Source: Paralvinella palmiformis | Lineage: Eukaryota > Annelida > Polychaeta > Terebellida > Alvinellidae | DNA length: 64,000 nucleotides | Assembly: GCA_025642065.1 (NCBI GenBank) | Contig: JAODUP010000148.1 | Span: 62,001 to 126,000, forward strand | Direction of reading: 5' to 3' | In this document: positions 28,488 through 37,982 of the stretch, in pieces | Layout: each line of letters opens with the position of its first letter | Position numbering within the stretch: the first letter of the stretch is position 1 | Notes under the pieces: model-generated | The model's input: the letters and a program-made list of their open reading frames with translations, nothing else | Databases searched by the model: none | What the model was told of the DNA's origin: nothing | Position numbers and translations under genes: made by a program

Positions 28488-30311
28488 TCTTAAAGCTGTA
28501 GTAGATATATTTTATAACAACGTAACAATACTTCACACCCAAATACTTACTTTTTATTGTTACAACTACACACACACACACAGAGAGAGAAAAAAATTAT
28601 AAGCTGATGGGACAGGTTTATTCAATATACTGCAACACCCTAATAAAAAAGACCACCTAATAGTATCTAATAATAACAATAAAAGTATTTTATATAGTGT
28701 CTTATTGAACTTGAATTGCTCTAAGGCGCATAGCATTTCAAAACATGTGCAGCACTACCCGCTGTGGCTAGTGGATTTTGTGAAGTACTAGCCATGTATT
28801 TTTTTACTGGTCCCAACTTTGGGCAGATGTAAGCGTTGGTGAGTGAAGAGTGCCAAGCGTCTGCTAGGGGGGGCTGCATTTTTTTAGTAATTAAGTCCCC
28901 AAAGAACCCATATGGGAGCAGTTCAGAGTTTATTCCATCAATTTCTTTTGATTATAAAAATGCTTATGTTTATTTTATATAATTTCCTGAAAAAGGTATC
29001 AAAGTTGATGCAAATGAGGATCAGTTTTAAATCACAATATATTTAATTTGCTTATGAAATTCATTCGACATGAGTTCATCATTTTCACTGGTAATCACTT
29101 TGAAACTGCTGTGTAAGTAATGTGGGAACCATAAAATGAATATTCCATAGAGCGACATTCATCTCAAAATGGCATCCATGTAAAAAAAGATGAAACAGCC
29201 TTCAGATATGCCCACACCGAGATTCGAACCCGGGTTGGTAGTGCTACCAATGTCCCCTCTTAAATTAGAACTTTTAACTTATTCTAAAAACCCAATCAAC
29301 GTTTTTTTTAATGGATCTTAAATATAATTTACTTCCATATATCACTGTATAATGCCTTTGAATGGCTCCTGGCAGTAAAGTTACTTTAATAACAGTCTAT
29401 ATGCTTGGTTTTCACGTAATCAAAGAGAAGGAGTCTCAGTGTATCATAAAAAACCAGCACAGTAATGATACATCTTACTTCTCAACATGAAACATCAAGC
29501 AAACAAAAGGCCATCAGTAAAATATCAGCCATTTACTTTAAAATTATCCCAAAAGTCAGAGAAGAACTAAACTCTCTCGTGAATATTTTACAAATATGAG
29601 TTGAACTAGTTATACATCAGTAACATGACAAAACATCAGAAAAGAACCGAGCAGAAATTTAACGTATCGACGACAAGACGTCTTTGATGAGGATCAATTA
29701 CAAAGCTAATATGTAACCGAGATGCAACTATCTACCAGTATGTTAGTCCGTACAATATTAATGATTTATTCAGAATAGTAAAGCCACTAACCAACCAACT
29801 AGGTCAAGTAGCCAGTAATACGTAACAGTATTACAGCGCAAATGAGTCCATCCTTTTCGATTTCTGAAACTGTGTCCATCACACCAGTGTGGCAGACAAG
29901 CACCAACCAATAAATCAAGATGACTATTTATTCTATTTCATATAAATATGTATAGCATAGTTCATTTTCAGGATCAATAAACCCATAATCCGACTCTTAA
30001 ACTTGTTATTTCCAGTTCCACTAGTGCTACTGCGTCATAAATATTCTATTCCAGCTGAATCAGTAACCATTTCTTCCAGGGTGTTTGGAACACAGGTCTA
30101 GTAAGACAACCTGACCCATAAAAACATCACTCTTATTAAAATAAAATATATCAAATAAAACACTTGCGCATAGTTAATGTTACTAGGATGGGTAGCTAGC
30201 TTACCCACTATCAGCCACTGGTGACATCTGATGACCGTCGTCATCACTCAGATCTACCTTGATAGAACTAAATGACTCCGTCATGTGTGCTGGGCGTGCA
30301 ACTTCTGTCAT
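2864..30311 (-). CDS. ACSBG: Long-chain acyl-CoA synthetase, bubblegum family
   Basis: Activates long and very-long-chain fatty acids to acyl-CoA through an acyl-AMP intermediate. Sixteen coding exons (minus, high to low): 30311-30205, 18882-18758, 10522-10361, 9842-9757, 9305-9217, 8586-8385, 8155-8054, 7929-7882, 7719-7546, 7255-7074, 5347-5160, 4887-4778, 4644-4494, 4377-4238, 3530-3284, 2943-2864. All junctions are GT-AG and keep frame; the total is 2193 nt, 730 aa plus stop, close to human ACSBG1. Visible ANL-superfamily motifs: P-loop [11 protein letters not shown] (about residue 290-300, split across two exons), YGMSESSG (about 481-488), [19 protein letters not shown] with the adenylate-binding Arg (about 570), [16 protein letters not shown], and the C-terminal lysine motif [11 protein letters not shown]. 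The first ~100 residues are low-complexity and acidic, with no signal peptide. The start is the first ATG of exon 1 (MTEVARP); a second in-frame ATG lies nine codons on. Family assignment is firm; ACSBG1 versus ACSBG2 cannot be decided. Confidence 0.95.
3658..3692. repeat. (TA)n microsatellite in ACSBG intron
   Basis: Short uninterrupted TA run in the intron between the exons at 4377-4238 and 3530-3284. Confidence 0.85.
6600..6730 (-). repeat. Possible decayed tRNA-derived SINE
   Basis: Read on the minus strand it has a tRNA-like A box (AGTGGCTAGAGCGATAC) and a degenerate B box 30-35 bases later, followed by unique-looking sequence. It lies in the ACSBG intron 7073-5348. Weak, based only on spacing of the two boxes. 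Confidence 0.25.
9686..9740. repeat. (TG)n/(TA)n microsatellite
   Basis: GT dinucleotide run passing into TA and back to GT, immediately downstream (in gene sense) of the ACSBG exon 9842-9757. Confidence 0.85.
11565..11670. repeat. Two-copy 54-bp tandem duplication
   Basis: The phrase AACAGTAAGCCAGTCCCTTG starts at 11565 and again at 11619; both copies continue with GGTA...AGTGGCCAACTG before diverging. A small local duplication inside an intron. Confidence 0.75.
13432..13620 (-). mobile_element. tRNA-derived SINE, main family, copy A
   Basis: On the minus strand the element begins GGGCGCCTCGGTGGTCTAG, with an A box (GGTCTAGCGGTAGCG) and a B box (TGTTCGAATC), then a ~120-bp tRNA-unrelated body ending in TAAAACATCAATCATCAT. 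It is flanked by a near-perfect target-site duplication: TCTAAGTATCCTAA at 13418-13431 and TCTAGGTATCCTAA at 13621-13634 (13 of 14 match). About 189 bp. Confidence 0.85.
13686..13775. repeat. Long (GT)n microsatellite
   Basis: About 90 bp of uninterrupted GT, 65 bp from SINE copy A. It creates artificial Cys-Val and Thr-His reading frames on both strands, which are not genes. Confidence 0.95.
14196..14312 (-). repeat. Possible tRNA-derived SINE fragment
   Basis: Minus strand shows an A-box-like TGGTTAAACTTAAGGCACTG and, about 35 bases later, a good B box GTTTGAATCCGG. It does not resemble the main SINE family. No target-site duplication was found. Confidence 0.35.
15764..15799. repeat. (CA)n microsatellite
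   Basis: CA run preceded by a short C-rich and CT-rich tract, inside the large ACSBG intron. Confidence 0.9.
16965..17340. repeat. 71-bp tandem satellite, about five copies
   Basis: The phrase TAGCCCAGCG recurs at 16991, 17061, 17132, 17203 and 17274, a period of 70-71 bp. Each unit holds a GGGTTTAGCCC near-palindrome, GGGCGGGTTAAACCTGCCAA, CACATAGCACAAGTG and GGACGTAAAAACC. Adjacent units differ by a few bases, so the array is not brand new. The lead-in (16930-16990) repeats shorter pieces of GGGTTTAACCC-like sequence. Confidence 0.9.
17395..17545 (-). mobile_element. Old diverged copy of the main SINE family
   Basis: Keeps the landmarks TTTTATGG, TTTTGTGCACATG, AGGCTAAATGG, GGTGAAACACCTTTCAG and a weak B-box remnant, in the same order and orientation as the intact copies, but with many substitutions. 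It directly follows the 71-bp satellite. Confidence 0.55.
17922..18112 (-). mobile_element. tRNA-derived SINE, main family, copy B
   Basis: Same layout as copy A, tRNA-like head at the right end and ATC-rich 3' tail at the left. Target-site duplication TCAGATTTTGTTCAA (17907-17921) and TCAGATTTTATTCAA (18113-18127), 14 of 15 match. The A and B boxes carry some substitutions. Confidence 0.85.
18347..18384. repeat. (TA)n microsatellite
   Basis: Uninterrupted TA run in the ACSBG intron, about 370 bp from exon 18882-18758. Confidence 0.9.
20755..20804 (-). CDS. ACSBG: Candidate alternative first coding exon of ACSBG
   Basis: A minus-strand ATG at 20804 opens a 16-codon frame reading [16 protein letters not shown], then GG and a donor GTAGGG. 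The two-base phase is exactly what the second coding exon (acceptor at 18884-18883, starting T GTG GGG) needs, giving GVGLSSEAS across the junction as with the 30.3-kb exon. The resulting isoform would be 711 aa, with a Cys-Cys plus KKRRR N-terminus instead of MTEVARP. Neighbouring paired cysteines and a basic cluster suggest palmitoylation and membrane attachment, which is inference. The exon lies in a less AT-rich island (about 19.9-21.6 kb), consistent with an internal promoter. There is no transcript evidence here. Confidence 0.5.
22501..22517 (+). repeat. Left arm of a 17-bp inverted repeat
   Basis: ACGTCACCAGTGCTTAG; its reverse complement recurs with one mismatch at 24513-24529. With the preceding TG it forms a CRE-like TGACGTCA. 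It lies 58 bp upstream of the THAP start codon. Confidence 0.6.
22575..22815 (+). pseudogene. Broken THAP-type zinc-finger domain
   Basis: ATG at 22575 opens [20 protein letters not shown], then FFTLP, then an in-frame TGA at 22650, after which the same frame continues [19 protein letters not shown]-homopolymer at 22703-22711 breaks the frame; after a one-base shift the sequence reads [12 protein letters not shown] and runs to a stop at 22813-22815. Together these show the THAP C2-CH pattern: C-x3/4-C near the start, the conserved Trp of the W-L-K-K-L segment, and C-x2-H-F at the end, in an 80-90 residue span. THAP domains bind DNA and occur in P-element-like and other transposases as well as host regulators. 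One stop plus one frameshift make this a pseudogene, unless the stop and frameshift are sequencing errors. It sits on the strand opposite to the host gene. Confidence 0.7.
23761..23805. repeat. (AT)n microsatellite
   Basis: 45-bp AT run between the THAP fragment and the P2X7-like fragment. Confidence 0.95.
24230..24430 (-). pseudogene. Fragment like the P2X7 intracellular domain family
   Basis: Minus strand reads [16 protein letters not shown], an acidic Ser/Thr/Glu-rich spacer ([14 protein letters not shown]), and, after a one-base frame change near 24297, [17 protein letters not shown]. An N-terminal PY-x-FEP motif, acidic linker and C-x-C-x2-C-x3-MPT cluster are what I know from 'P2X purinoceptor 7-like' cytoplasmic-domain proteins, abundant in invertebrate genomes and often repeat-associated. 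The expected initiating Met before ASN is an Ile codon (ATA), and the frame closes soon after the cysteine cluster, so it is truncated. Assignment is from memory of the motif and needs a profile search. Confidence 0.45.
24513..24529 (-). repeat. Right arm of a 17-bp inverted repeat
   Basis: CTAAGCACCGGTGACGT, the reverse complement of 22501-22517 apart from one base. It lies just outside the start of the P2X7-like fragment. Similarity does not extend beyond the 17 bases on either side. Confidence 0.6.
24860..24950. repeat. A30 homopolymer followed by (TA)n
   Basis: An uninterrupted run of 30 A (24860-24889), then 24 other bases and a TA run (24914-24950). It could be the tail of a decayed retroposon in plus orientation, but no body was recognised upstream. 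Confidence 0.8.
25360..25542 (-). mobile_element. tRNA-derived SINE, main family, copy C
   Basis: Body and B box (GGTTCGAAC on the plus strand) are well kept; the A box is altered (GGTCTGACTGGTAGCG on the minus strand). No clear target-site duplication, so this looks like one of the older insertions. Confidence 0.8.
25948..26320 (+). mobile_element. Second SINE family, full length with TSD
   Basis: 373-bp element flanked by a perfect 11-bp duplication ATCATGCACAT (25937-25947 and 26321-26331). The 5' end is tRNA-like: A box GGTGGCCTAGCGGTTAAGC and B box GGTTCGAACCCC, with an intervening loop that looks like a Leu or Ser-type long-arm tRNA. A tRNA-unrelated body follows, then a CAAAC-rich 3' tail (AACAAAACCAAACCAAACCA). 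The intact duplication suggests a fairly recent insertion. It is opposite in strand to the ACSBG gene and to the main SINE family. Confidence 0.85.
27020..27115 (-). repeat. Possible tRNA-derived SINE head
   Basis: Minus strand shows TAGCGCAATGGTTGTAGC as an A-box-like segment and GGATTGAACCTGG as a B box with about 40 bases between. Followed by a G/C-run-containing tract (27178-27188). No target-site duplication seen. Confidence 0.35.
28083..28256 (-). mobile_element. tRNA-derived SINE, main family, copy D
   Basis: Typical body and B box (GATTCGAACCCGGG on the plus strand), but the segment between the B and A boxes is about 15 bp shorter than in other copies, so the Pol III promoter spacing is altered. 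Part of it (28171-28236) is repeated at 29186-29251. Confidence 0.8.
28301..28823. repeat. Direct repeat, first copy (442-bp core)
   Basis: The core 28382-28823 matches 31340-31781 base for base as far as I can see, including the (TA)n and (CA)n tracts inside. About 80 bp of leader (28301-28381) also matches 31240-31339 apart from indels. Its right-hand part is a minus-strand LINE 3' end (landmarks GCTCTAAGGCGCATAGC and TATATAGTGTC). Confidence 0.9.
29186..29251 (-). mobile_element. Internal fragment copied from SINE copy D
   Basis: 66 bp identical to 28171-28236, starting and ending inside the SINE, so it did not arise by ordinary retroposition. Best explained by a local DNA copy or gene conversion. 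Confidence 0.8.
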
Positions 30312-30376
30312 CTTGGAAGACCACAGCTCCAAGACAGCAACACCTGATCTCGGTTAGTCTACGTGTGCAAATGTTC
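30312..30376 (-). other. ACSBG: 5' UTR part of the ACSBG start exon
   Basis: Immediately upstream of the MTEVARP start codon on the minus strand. A pyrimidine-rich acceptor (TTTTTCCAG) at 30378-30377 implies that the start-codon exon is spliced to an upstream non-coding exon. Confidence 0.55.
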
Positions 30377-31414
30377 CTGGAAAAATACAAATAACAAAAT
30401 GTTGAATAGCTTTCACAAACTAGGTCACTCACTATGTATGTATGTATGTATGTATGCATATATATATATGGTGCACAGAAAATAGACATGGAATTAAACA
30501 CAGATGATTATATACACAAAACCTTTACTTACAACCCTGTAAAAAGTATTAAATATACAAAAACAAATTGGACTTTCAAATTTCTCCATCACTTCCAGAA
30601 GATATATCATTTTACATACATTATAAGGGGTACATAAATTTAAAAAAAATACAGACAAGGCAACACTGACAAAATAATGTCTAGTTAAGGTTCAGTGAAC
30701 ATAATGGAAAATGTGTCACTTCCATATACGGTAGACAGCTTGAGCTCATCCAATGCAAAGCACAGACAACGGTAAATTTATCTGCAGCACCTTGGTAAAT
30801 AATATAACAATATCTATTTTCTATTTGTTTATTTTCAACTCTAATCCAAACCTGGCGACAAAACCTTTACAGGTTGATTACAGCAAATAAATTTAATCTG
30901 GCATATGTTGTCTATGTTTGGTGCAAGATGTAAGCTAATATGGTGATAAAGTTTTCCACCACCGGGCCACAAACACTGGTCTTCTCACATCATATTCCAA
31001 TACTCTATCTACCTGCTACCGAGATCTCAAACATCAATATAGCATTCACTATCTGCATTTTTAACAATACAACTCTATAGACCCCAAGCACATAAGAACT
31101 TTCAGCAATACCTTAACGTATATAAAAATAACTTAACAATCCAGCAAAACCCATGACTAAGCCACTTCTAAAACTCCAAACACAGATTTGAACAAGTCTG
31201 AAGGGAGGCCCATATATTTATAAGATCTTCAAGGCTGCATCATGATGTACGTGCTCTGAAACAAGCCCTCAACACACATCTCAGATCATTGAAGAATGCA
31301 TGGAATTTGTCATGACACCTAGAAGCAAGTGCTTCAACACACAGAATACCCACAAAGTTTACGTGATCAGTGAACCATTCCTTTCAATACTAGATGAGGG
31401 GGGCATCAACCTTA

Positions 31415-31445
<31 letters not shown>

Positions 31446-33312
31446 TCTTAAAGCTGTAGTAGATATATTTTATAACAACGTAACAATACTTCACACCCAA
31501 ATACTTACTTTTTATTGTTACAACTACACACACACACACAGAGAGAGAAAAAAATTATAAGCTGATGGGACAGGTTTATTCAATATACTGCAACACCCTA
31601 ATAAAAAAGACCACCTAATAGTATCTAATAATAACAATAAAAGTATTTTATATAGTGTCTTATTGAACTTGAATTGCTCTAAGGCGCATAGCATTTCAAA
31701 ACATGTGCAGCACTACCCGCTGTGGCTAGTGGATTTTGTGAAGTACTAGCCATGTATTTTTTTACTGGTCCCAACTTTGGGAACTGGTGTTTCGTGTTCC
31801 CTTTTGCGAGTGCATGTAGGCAGTTTGTCAGAGTAAGGTAGTGGATATAATATAACAATGCATTGCCATAGTCCAGTCAAGAAATAATAAGGCCTTGGAC
31901 TAAACCCTTGCCTGACGAAGAAATCCTATATTTTTTATTTGATAATAAGTTAAATAATAGTACTGTCTGTAGACTTCTTTTCATCAGCAGCAGACGAGCA
32001 GTGATATGTGTGTACCAGTGACGAAATCAGTAAAAAGGTTGCTGGATCTCACTAAATAATTGTTCAGAGATTAAAACAAACCAACAGAGCCACACTGTGA
32101 TGTATGGCCTGAAAAGATTTGAACTATCTATTGGTGTAGCGGGTGAACAATCTGGTAACAGTCAGTGACCGGATTAAGTGTCACCCTGACCCATAATACT
32201 ATAAATGCTGAACATTGGCATTGTGAATATGTAGGAGTGTTGATAGTCACGAGGTTGGCATTATACGTTCCAATACAATATGACAAGGTTATGCGTCGTA
32301 ACGGCTACCGAAGATGACCCTGAGGCCTGATGAGTCAACAAAGTCATTGACTGGCGCTTCGACTATGATATCAATAGTTTCATCGCAACAGTCACAATGA
32401 CGCTGTTATTTTGCAAGGCCAACTGATATTTGCCACTCCAGCCTGGCCAGGTCGTTGCACGGCGCAGAAGAGTGAGAAGGGTGGAGTTAACATCACGAGT
32501 GCGTTCGCCGCTCGTCAAAACCGATACATAATCGAACAAGAACTCTTGACATCATTCGTTTCCGTGGAGCAATACCCTCAGACAGCGGCATAGCGGTCTA
32601 GCCGCCATTTGTAATATTTACAAACATACGAGATCATTAGTGCACGAGTACCTGGCACCTAGCCAATATGGCGTGATCGCCAACCATGCTTTTCGAAATG
32701 ATTTATATAATTTTCTGTGGTTTTTTAATCGTAATTTCGCTTCGTCGCGTGTGTATCCCTTGCTATTCAGTCACGACTATTTACGTTTAATTTTAGACCA
32801 AGATGGCAAGAAGCCAAAGAAACAAGGGAATAGTCGAGTAACTCGCGGGGTCGACGAGTCGTGATCGAGAAATTCCTGAAATGCGTAATTTGGTAAAATC
32901 TATTTTATATTTAGTCAAAAAGAGCATTATAGAATGAAATAAGAATCGATGAATGCACATTCAATTAAGATTTGAGTTAAGTCGTCATGTCACTAGACTT
33001 TAACACTAATAACATTAACAGTAACAATTAATGCAAGTGATTAGATTTATTGCCAATGACTAATATCAGAAGCGAATTTTCAAGTGACTGCTGGTGTTAT
33101 TCTGTTATTCACAATATCCAGTGAAGAATAAACAATATATGTCGACGTTCAGTTTTCCAATAAAACATCGGTATGTTGTTAGGTAGACTACTATTGATCT
33201 AGTATAAATCTAGACTATAGGCCAAGAAAAATGGCAGCCAGCCAACTTGTTCTGAACATTTCCATGTTTCGCATGTCTCTCTCATAAGTAGGCAGGATAG
33301 GTAAAAACTTAC
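30377..33312 (-). other. 5' UTR intron of ACSBG (proposed)
   Basis: Lies between the start-codon exon and the proposed first exon. It contains the second copy of the direct repeat and a TATG/TA microsatellite near 30435. Frames at 32.4-32.9 kb on the plus strand lie in GC-richer DNA but show no domain. Confidence 0.4.
31240..31781. repeat. Direct repeat, second copy (442-bp core)
   Basis: Same orientation as the first copy and 2.96 kb away (core 31340-31781). Its leader contains about 20 bp (around 31311-31334) missing from the first copy. Confidence 0.9.
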
Positions 33313-33420
33313 CAAATACCGCTCTGGTCCTTTCAATTACCCAATCGACTGTCACGTCGTTTAGCGGAATTGTAGCACTGTGCCTGAAAGCTAACCGAAA
33401 TATTCGACTGCCTAGGAGCC
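33313..33420 (-). other. ACSBG: Likely non-coding first exon of ACSBG
   Basis: A strong donor on the minus strand (GGTATTTG then GTAAGT, donor at 33312-33311) lies upstream of the acceptor of the start-codon exon, in a locally CpG-richer stretch. No ATG-led frame continues into the gene, so it would be 5' UTR. The left edge is set by the donor; the right (5') edge is a guess. Confidence 0.35.
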
Positions 33421-33439
33421 AACTAACACATTCGTCGAT

Positions 33440-33500
33440 TCGAACTCAACTGAGCTGACACGTCAGGTGGGCGGGGTTTCTGTGGTTGCTGGGAGAATTC
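33440..33500 (-). promoter_or_regulatory. Candidate ACSBG promoter
   Basis: CpG-richer segment just upstream of the proposed first exon, with a GC box (GGGCGGGG) near 33471 and an ACGTCA-type element (TGACACGTCA) near 33457. There is no TATA box at a convincing distance. Inferred from composition and position only. Confidence 0.3.
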
Positions 33501-35417
33501 GTTGTCCATTCTATTGTTGAATAGGAAGAAAAGAATTCGTTGTTGGACAAATTTCGATTGTATACCAATAAAGCATATGGACTTTTTTAATTGATGCACA
33601 ATAGATTTTGCGTGAAAAATAAAAAATAATTATATTTTGAGCAAAATTGATTATTAGCCAATCAGCTATTAGCTTTTGGGCATGACCTCAATTTGGACCA
33701 TTGAGCTATCTGGAACATTTCATGGGAATACAAATTTATGAATGAAGTACTCATTGTCACGTGATATGAGGGCGGATTTGAGTCGGGCAGTATTTTTAAA
33801 GCGCACATAATGCAACTTAATTTTCAGGTACATACCTAAAAAAACCATGGTGATCCATTTGTGCAACAGCAAATTTTATTACAACTAGATATAATGGGAA
33901 GCTATGGATGACCCACATTTAAATCGACCACTGACACTTTAGCAACGGATATCATATAGTTATAGATAATAGAACAACACACACCATGCAGGCAGGCTTC
34001 AACAAACAAAAAATGAAGTGTCGCATAAATAAGATGCAGGCTCCGTGTTTTGATAATAGACCTGCCTTTAGTGTATAGTCTATTTCCGGTCCTGATTCAC
34101 ACTAATCGTGTCCACTACATAATACCTTTGAAAGTGTTTTGGAAAACAAAACAAAACGATGTTTCACTAATCCAAATGTGGATCCGTTTTCTATTTTACA
34201 CAAATTATTAGCTCCGGTAGTTAAGCAACAAATAGGTTTTAACTCAAGGCACTTTAATTGTTTATAGTGAGAAATCGACCGCTACATGTTACGGTATATA
34301 TGTCGGTCCTGTGCATGGTTTGGAGAGAGATAGGTTTGAAAAATAAAGATTTATTATACATATATGATTGGGAGACTATGATAATTTGTGTACCGTTGTA
34401 ACATATATTGTACCTTGAAACGATCAAATTAACTACTGAGGGCTATTCCATAAATAATTGTATGGGGGTGGCATAAGGCCCTTTTTACCGCCATCATCCA
34501 CAATTTAATTTTGTTTTACACCCAACCACCCACAATTAAAAATTTAGATCGCAATAATATTCCCCATTAAATATGGCATATGTTTATGAAATGCTCCCGT
34601 TTTATCAAGTAGTCTCATTTTGTATGACAAATTAAGTTAGTTATAATTAATAAAAAATATCAGATTAATACACTTTATGCAGATTTGCTAATAAATTTAT
34701 TTTATGTGCCTGATCTGTAATCATTCTAGAAGTATCCATTTGTGATAATATTCATCCTAGATTGTGTTTTAGTTAGTGATTTGTTGTATGCCTACAAACC
34801 GAAGTACGTGTATAAGGATATATTGTCCCCTGGAGGAATTGCCTATTTCAGCATTGGGCATTATAATGTTCCCCGGATAAATTATGATAATACGAAACAT
34901 CCAACCTAAAAAATCAGGTTAAAAGGTCAGGATAGGCAAAACACTGTGATCTTGATGCCATATTAGATTCAGACATATCTGGGGAATAAAATTCACCTAG
35001 GGGGACACTAGATCTTTTTACACCAGGCTTCACTGTGGTCAACAAAATAATAATATTGTGTTCACACGAATAATAGTTCATCACGTAGATGCAGTTAATC
35101 CCGAGAGCTTAAATTCTTATGAAGTTTCATAAAAGTCTACATTTATAAAAGTCTATATTCATTCCACTAATGTATACGTTCATATGATAAAGATGGTGCA
35201 TCATTAGAGAGATAAGAAGATGGTGACAACATATTGATGATATTGCCGCATAAGAGCTTTTATAGGCGATGATTAATTGTCTATCTGAGCATTATACTTC
35301 CAATTATTCGGTACTTCTAAATACTAATTATAATCAGTGTAACTGGCTATTTTCGTGACATAAAATTGTAACCACTTCAGGCTACATGATCATCCGCATA
35401 ACGATATTCATATTAAG

Positions 35418-35610
35418 GTGTTGTTGATGATAATTGATGTTTTACGGCCACTTTTGTGCACACGGTAGGCTAAATGGGCCGAGCGACCTCCAAAAGTAAT
35501 GAGGGGAAGTGAAAGACGAAACAACCTTCAGATATGCCCGCGCCGAGATTTGAACACGGGTGGTAGTGATCTGTAGTACAACACGCTACCGCTAGACCAC
35601 GGAGGCGCCC
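35418..35610 (-). mobile_element. tRNA-derived SINE, main family, copy F
   Basis: 193 bp with perfect 10-bp target-site duplication TCATATTAAG (35408-35417 and 35611-35620). A and B boxes are close to the family consensus. Together with the intact duplication this is among the younger copies. A TA/TG microsatellite starts immediately to its right. Confidence 0.9.
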
Positions 35611-35620
35611 TCATATTAAG

Positions 35621-35666
<46 letters not shown>

Positions 35667-36582
35667 TAATTATGTGTGGGGGAGGCATTCAGCTAAAGTC
35701 GAGCATACTTCCAGATTTTGGTGTACCTATAGCTAGGCCAATTAATACAATTACACTTCACAATCTTGCTGCAAGAAGAAAAAACACTTGGCTTACAGCC
35801 AAAATTAAGTACACAACTACCTAGATCACACAGGTGGCTGCGTTGGATTAATATATTATCAGATATCATATCTACGTCAACTTATATAATGTCAAAGCGT
35901 ATTGTTTGGTGCCAAAATAAAGTCTGGATATCATTCTTTGTGCGTCAGACCGGAATTATCAGAGAGAGAGAGAGAGAGAGAGTTCTAACTTTACAGCCGA
36001 GATCAACAAGATTCACACACGTCTATGCCAACAATACTTATCTACACATTGCATAACCTCATTACAAACACTCTAATATGATATGTGATGCTCGGTTGAA
36101 CATGTGGATCGAGTTTGAGATAACTGATGGCCCATATCGATTAGTGCAGGAGGAGATAGTACAATTAATAATAGCTTTGAAGGTCGCACAGTAATATCAT
36201 AAATACAAGTGTATATATACCACTATAGACCAACGTGTGAGTTTGAGTACGCGCGCGCGCATACACACACTCACACACAGAGAGGGAGGGGTGAGGTTGT
36301 GAATTACCTATTAAATTTAGCTCAAATTGGACGATCTTCAATGCATCACATTAATGTATACATTATATATTTATACACTTCTCCATACATCCATTAAACC
36401 AAAGAGATACTCGAATAAAAGTGCTTAACCTCGGGGTTAATGATAATGTTACCATTACACTCACTCTAGGATGACAGATATAGATATTTTTAAAAATGAC
36501 ATTATCTATATTTTGACACACGCGTGCAGCACGCCGCATCAAATGGCTTCTTCTAATGGAGGTAGGGATGGCGTGGAGTTCG

Positions 36583-36665
36583 TTGCGATCTCCCGTACCT
36601 AGCGTAGTTATAGTAATGCACTGGTGTAAGAACATACGGATTTCTCGGTTCGAATCGAATTGTTG
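36583..36665 (+). repeat. Possible tRNA-like SINE head
   Basis: TAGCGTAGTTATAGTAATGC resembles an A box and CGGTTCGAATCG is a good B box, separated by about 35 bases. Single-copy in this window. Confidence 0.3.
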
Positions 36666-37007
36666 TCTGTGTACGTGTGGGATGTTTCATTCCTTCGTAG
36701 TGTCCTCCTAAGCGGCAATCTTTATATCTGCGTAATTGTTTAAATATTCTACTACTATTAACCAACAGTAAAGTGTACCTCTGAAAGATATAACTTGGCC
36801 CAGCCCGAGGACGACGATGTTTTACAATCTAAAACTGCAATTATCTACGGCCTTCTATCATAACTATAGATATGATAGTACTCTAGCTGTAGAGTTCTTG
36901 AAACAATGATATATGTGGGAATATAATATATGAACTTAGATATCACGTTCACCTTCACATTTGAAATGAATAATATTGGAGTTGTTGAGAAAATCCATCC
37001 TATTTAC

Positions 37008-37008
<1 letters not shown>

Positions 37009-37039
<31 letters not shown>
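37009..37039. repeat. (AT)n microsatellite
   Basis: Uninterrupted AT run in the ACSBG-NUDT12 intergenic region. Confidence 0.9.
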
Positions 37040-37041
<2 letters not shown>

Positions 37042-37948
37042 GTTTGTATGTGTGTGTTGATTCGTGATTTTTATGCGAATACATTCACTCAGGACAGTTG
37101 ATCAATAACTTATATATATCATTATAAGTGGTGATTACATATCTACCCAGTAACACTATTAAGACAAACCGCTGGCAGCAATTGTCAGTCAACCTCAATT
37201 TTGAAATGATAATAATAATAATTATTAACAAAGTGCCTCATAATATAGCAAGAGGTACTCAAAACCTCTGTAGAGAAAAATTACACAATAACATACGCAT
37301 TTACGAGTTTATTCTTGAACATTGTGTTGGAAAGTTTGTTTGCTGGCTCTCAAAAATGGATTTATATGAACCTCGACCTTAATTCCTACATCACAGTTGC
37401 TAGTTCAGTAGTCGTCTTCATTCTCACCGCAACGTACCAGTATAAGATGTTGGTCTTATACTGGACCCAACATATCCTCTAACCCCAACATGAAGCAACA
37501 GCAAATTTGTATAAATTCCTATTTATTATGAATTTACAGAATACAATATTAATTTTGTGAACAATAACGCATTGGCCGTGGTTTTTGTTGTACATGACAA
37601 TGGGGATGTGTATGATAGAGATATAACAAAGATATTCTCCAGAGTAAAAATTTCTGTTCTGATGTTAATATATGGCCTACATCCATTTGATCTGTTCACC
37701 ATCTTGTCCATACTCAGTGGATTGGAATGGAATTGAGTTTTATCATGTTATGCTCATCAGTTATTATATACTATTTCATCCTATATTGTAGTTAGTATAT
37801 TAAATTTTTTGCCAGAGAAAAAGCAATCAGAACATACTGGCTGCGGCCATTATAATTTTCAAGCAAAATTATGTTTCAAGTAGTTCATTGATTTGCATCC
37901 TGGATCACAGTTAAAAATAATGTAAACAGCATAAATGGCACTGCAACC

Positions 37949-37982
<34 letters not shown>

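Larger units (their letters stand above)
18883..30204 (-). other. First coding intron of ACSBG
   Basis: 11.3-kb intron between the start-codon exon and the second coding exon. It contains the alternative first exon at 20.8 kb, the THAP and P2X7-like fragments at 22.5-24.5 kb, two SINE families, the first copy of the 442-bp duplication and many microsatellites. Apart from these I see no exon-like sequence. Confidence 0.6.

Noticed and set aside
28366..31560. Two nearly identical frames beginning MEFV and ending in [10 protein letters not shown]
   Set aside because: They run through TA and CA repeats of the 442-bp direct duplication and have no coding character.
32411..32864. Plus-strand frames in GC-richer DNA near the ACSBG 5' end
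   Set aside because: Could suggest a divergent gene, but no domain, no clear splice sites and no continuity were seen.
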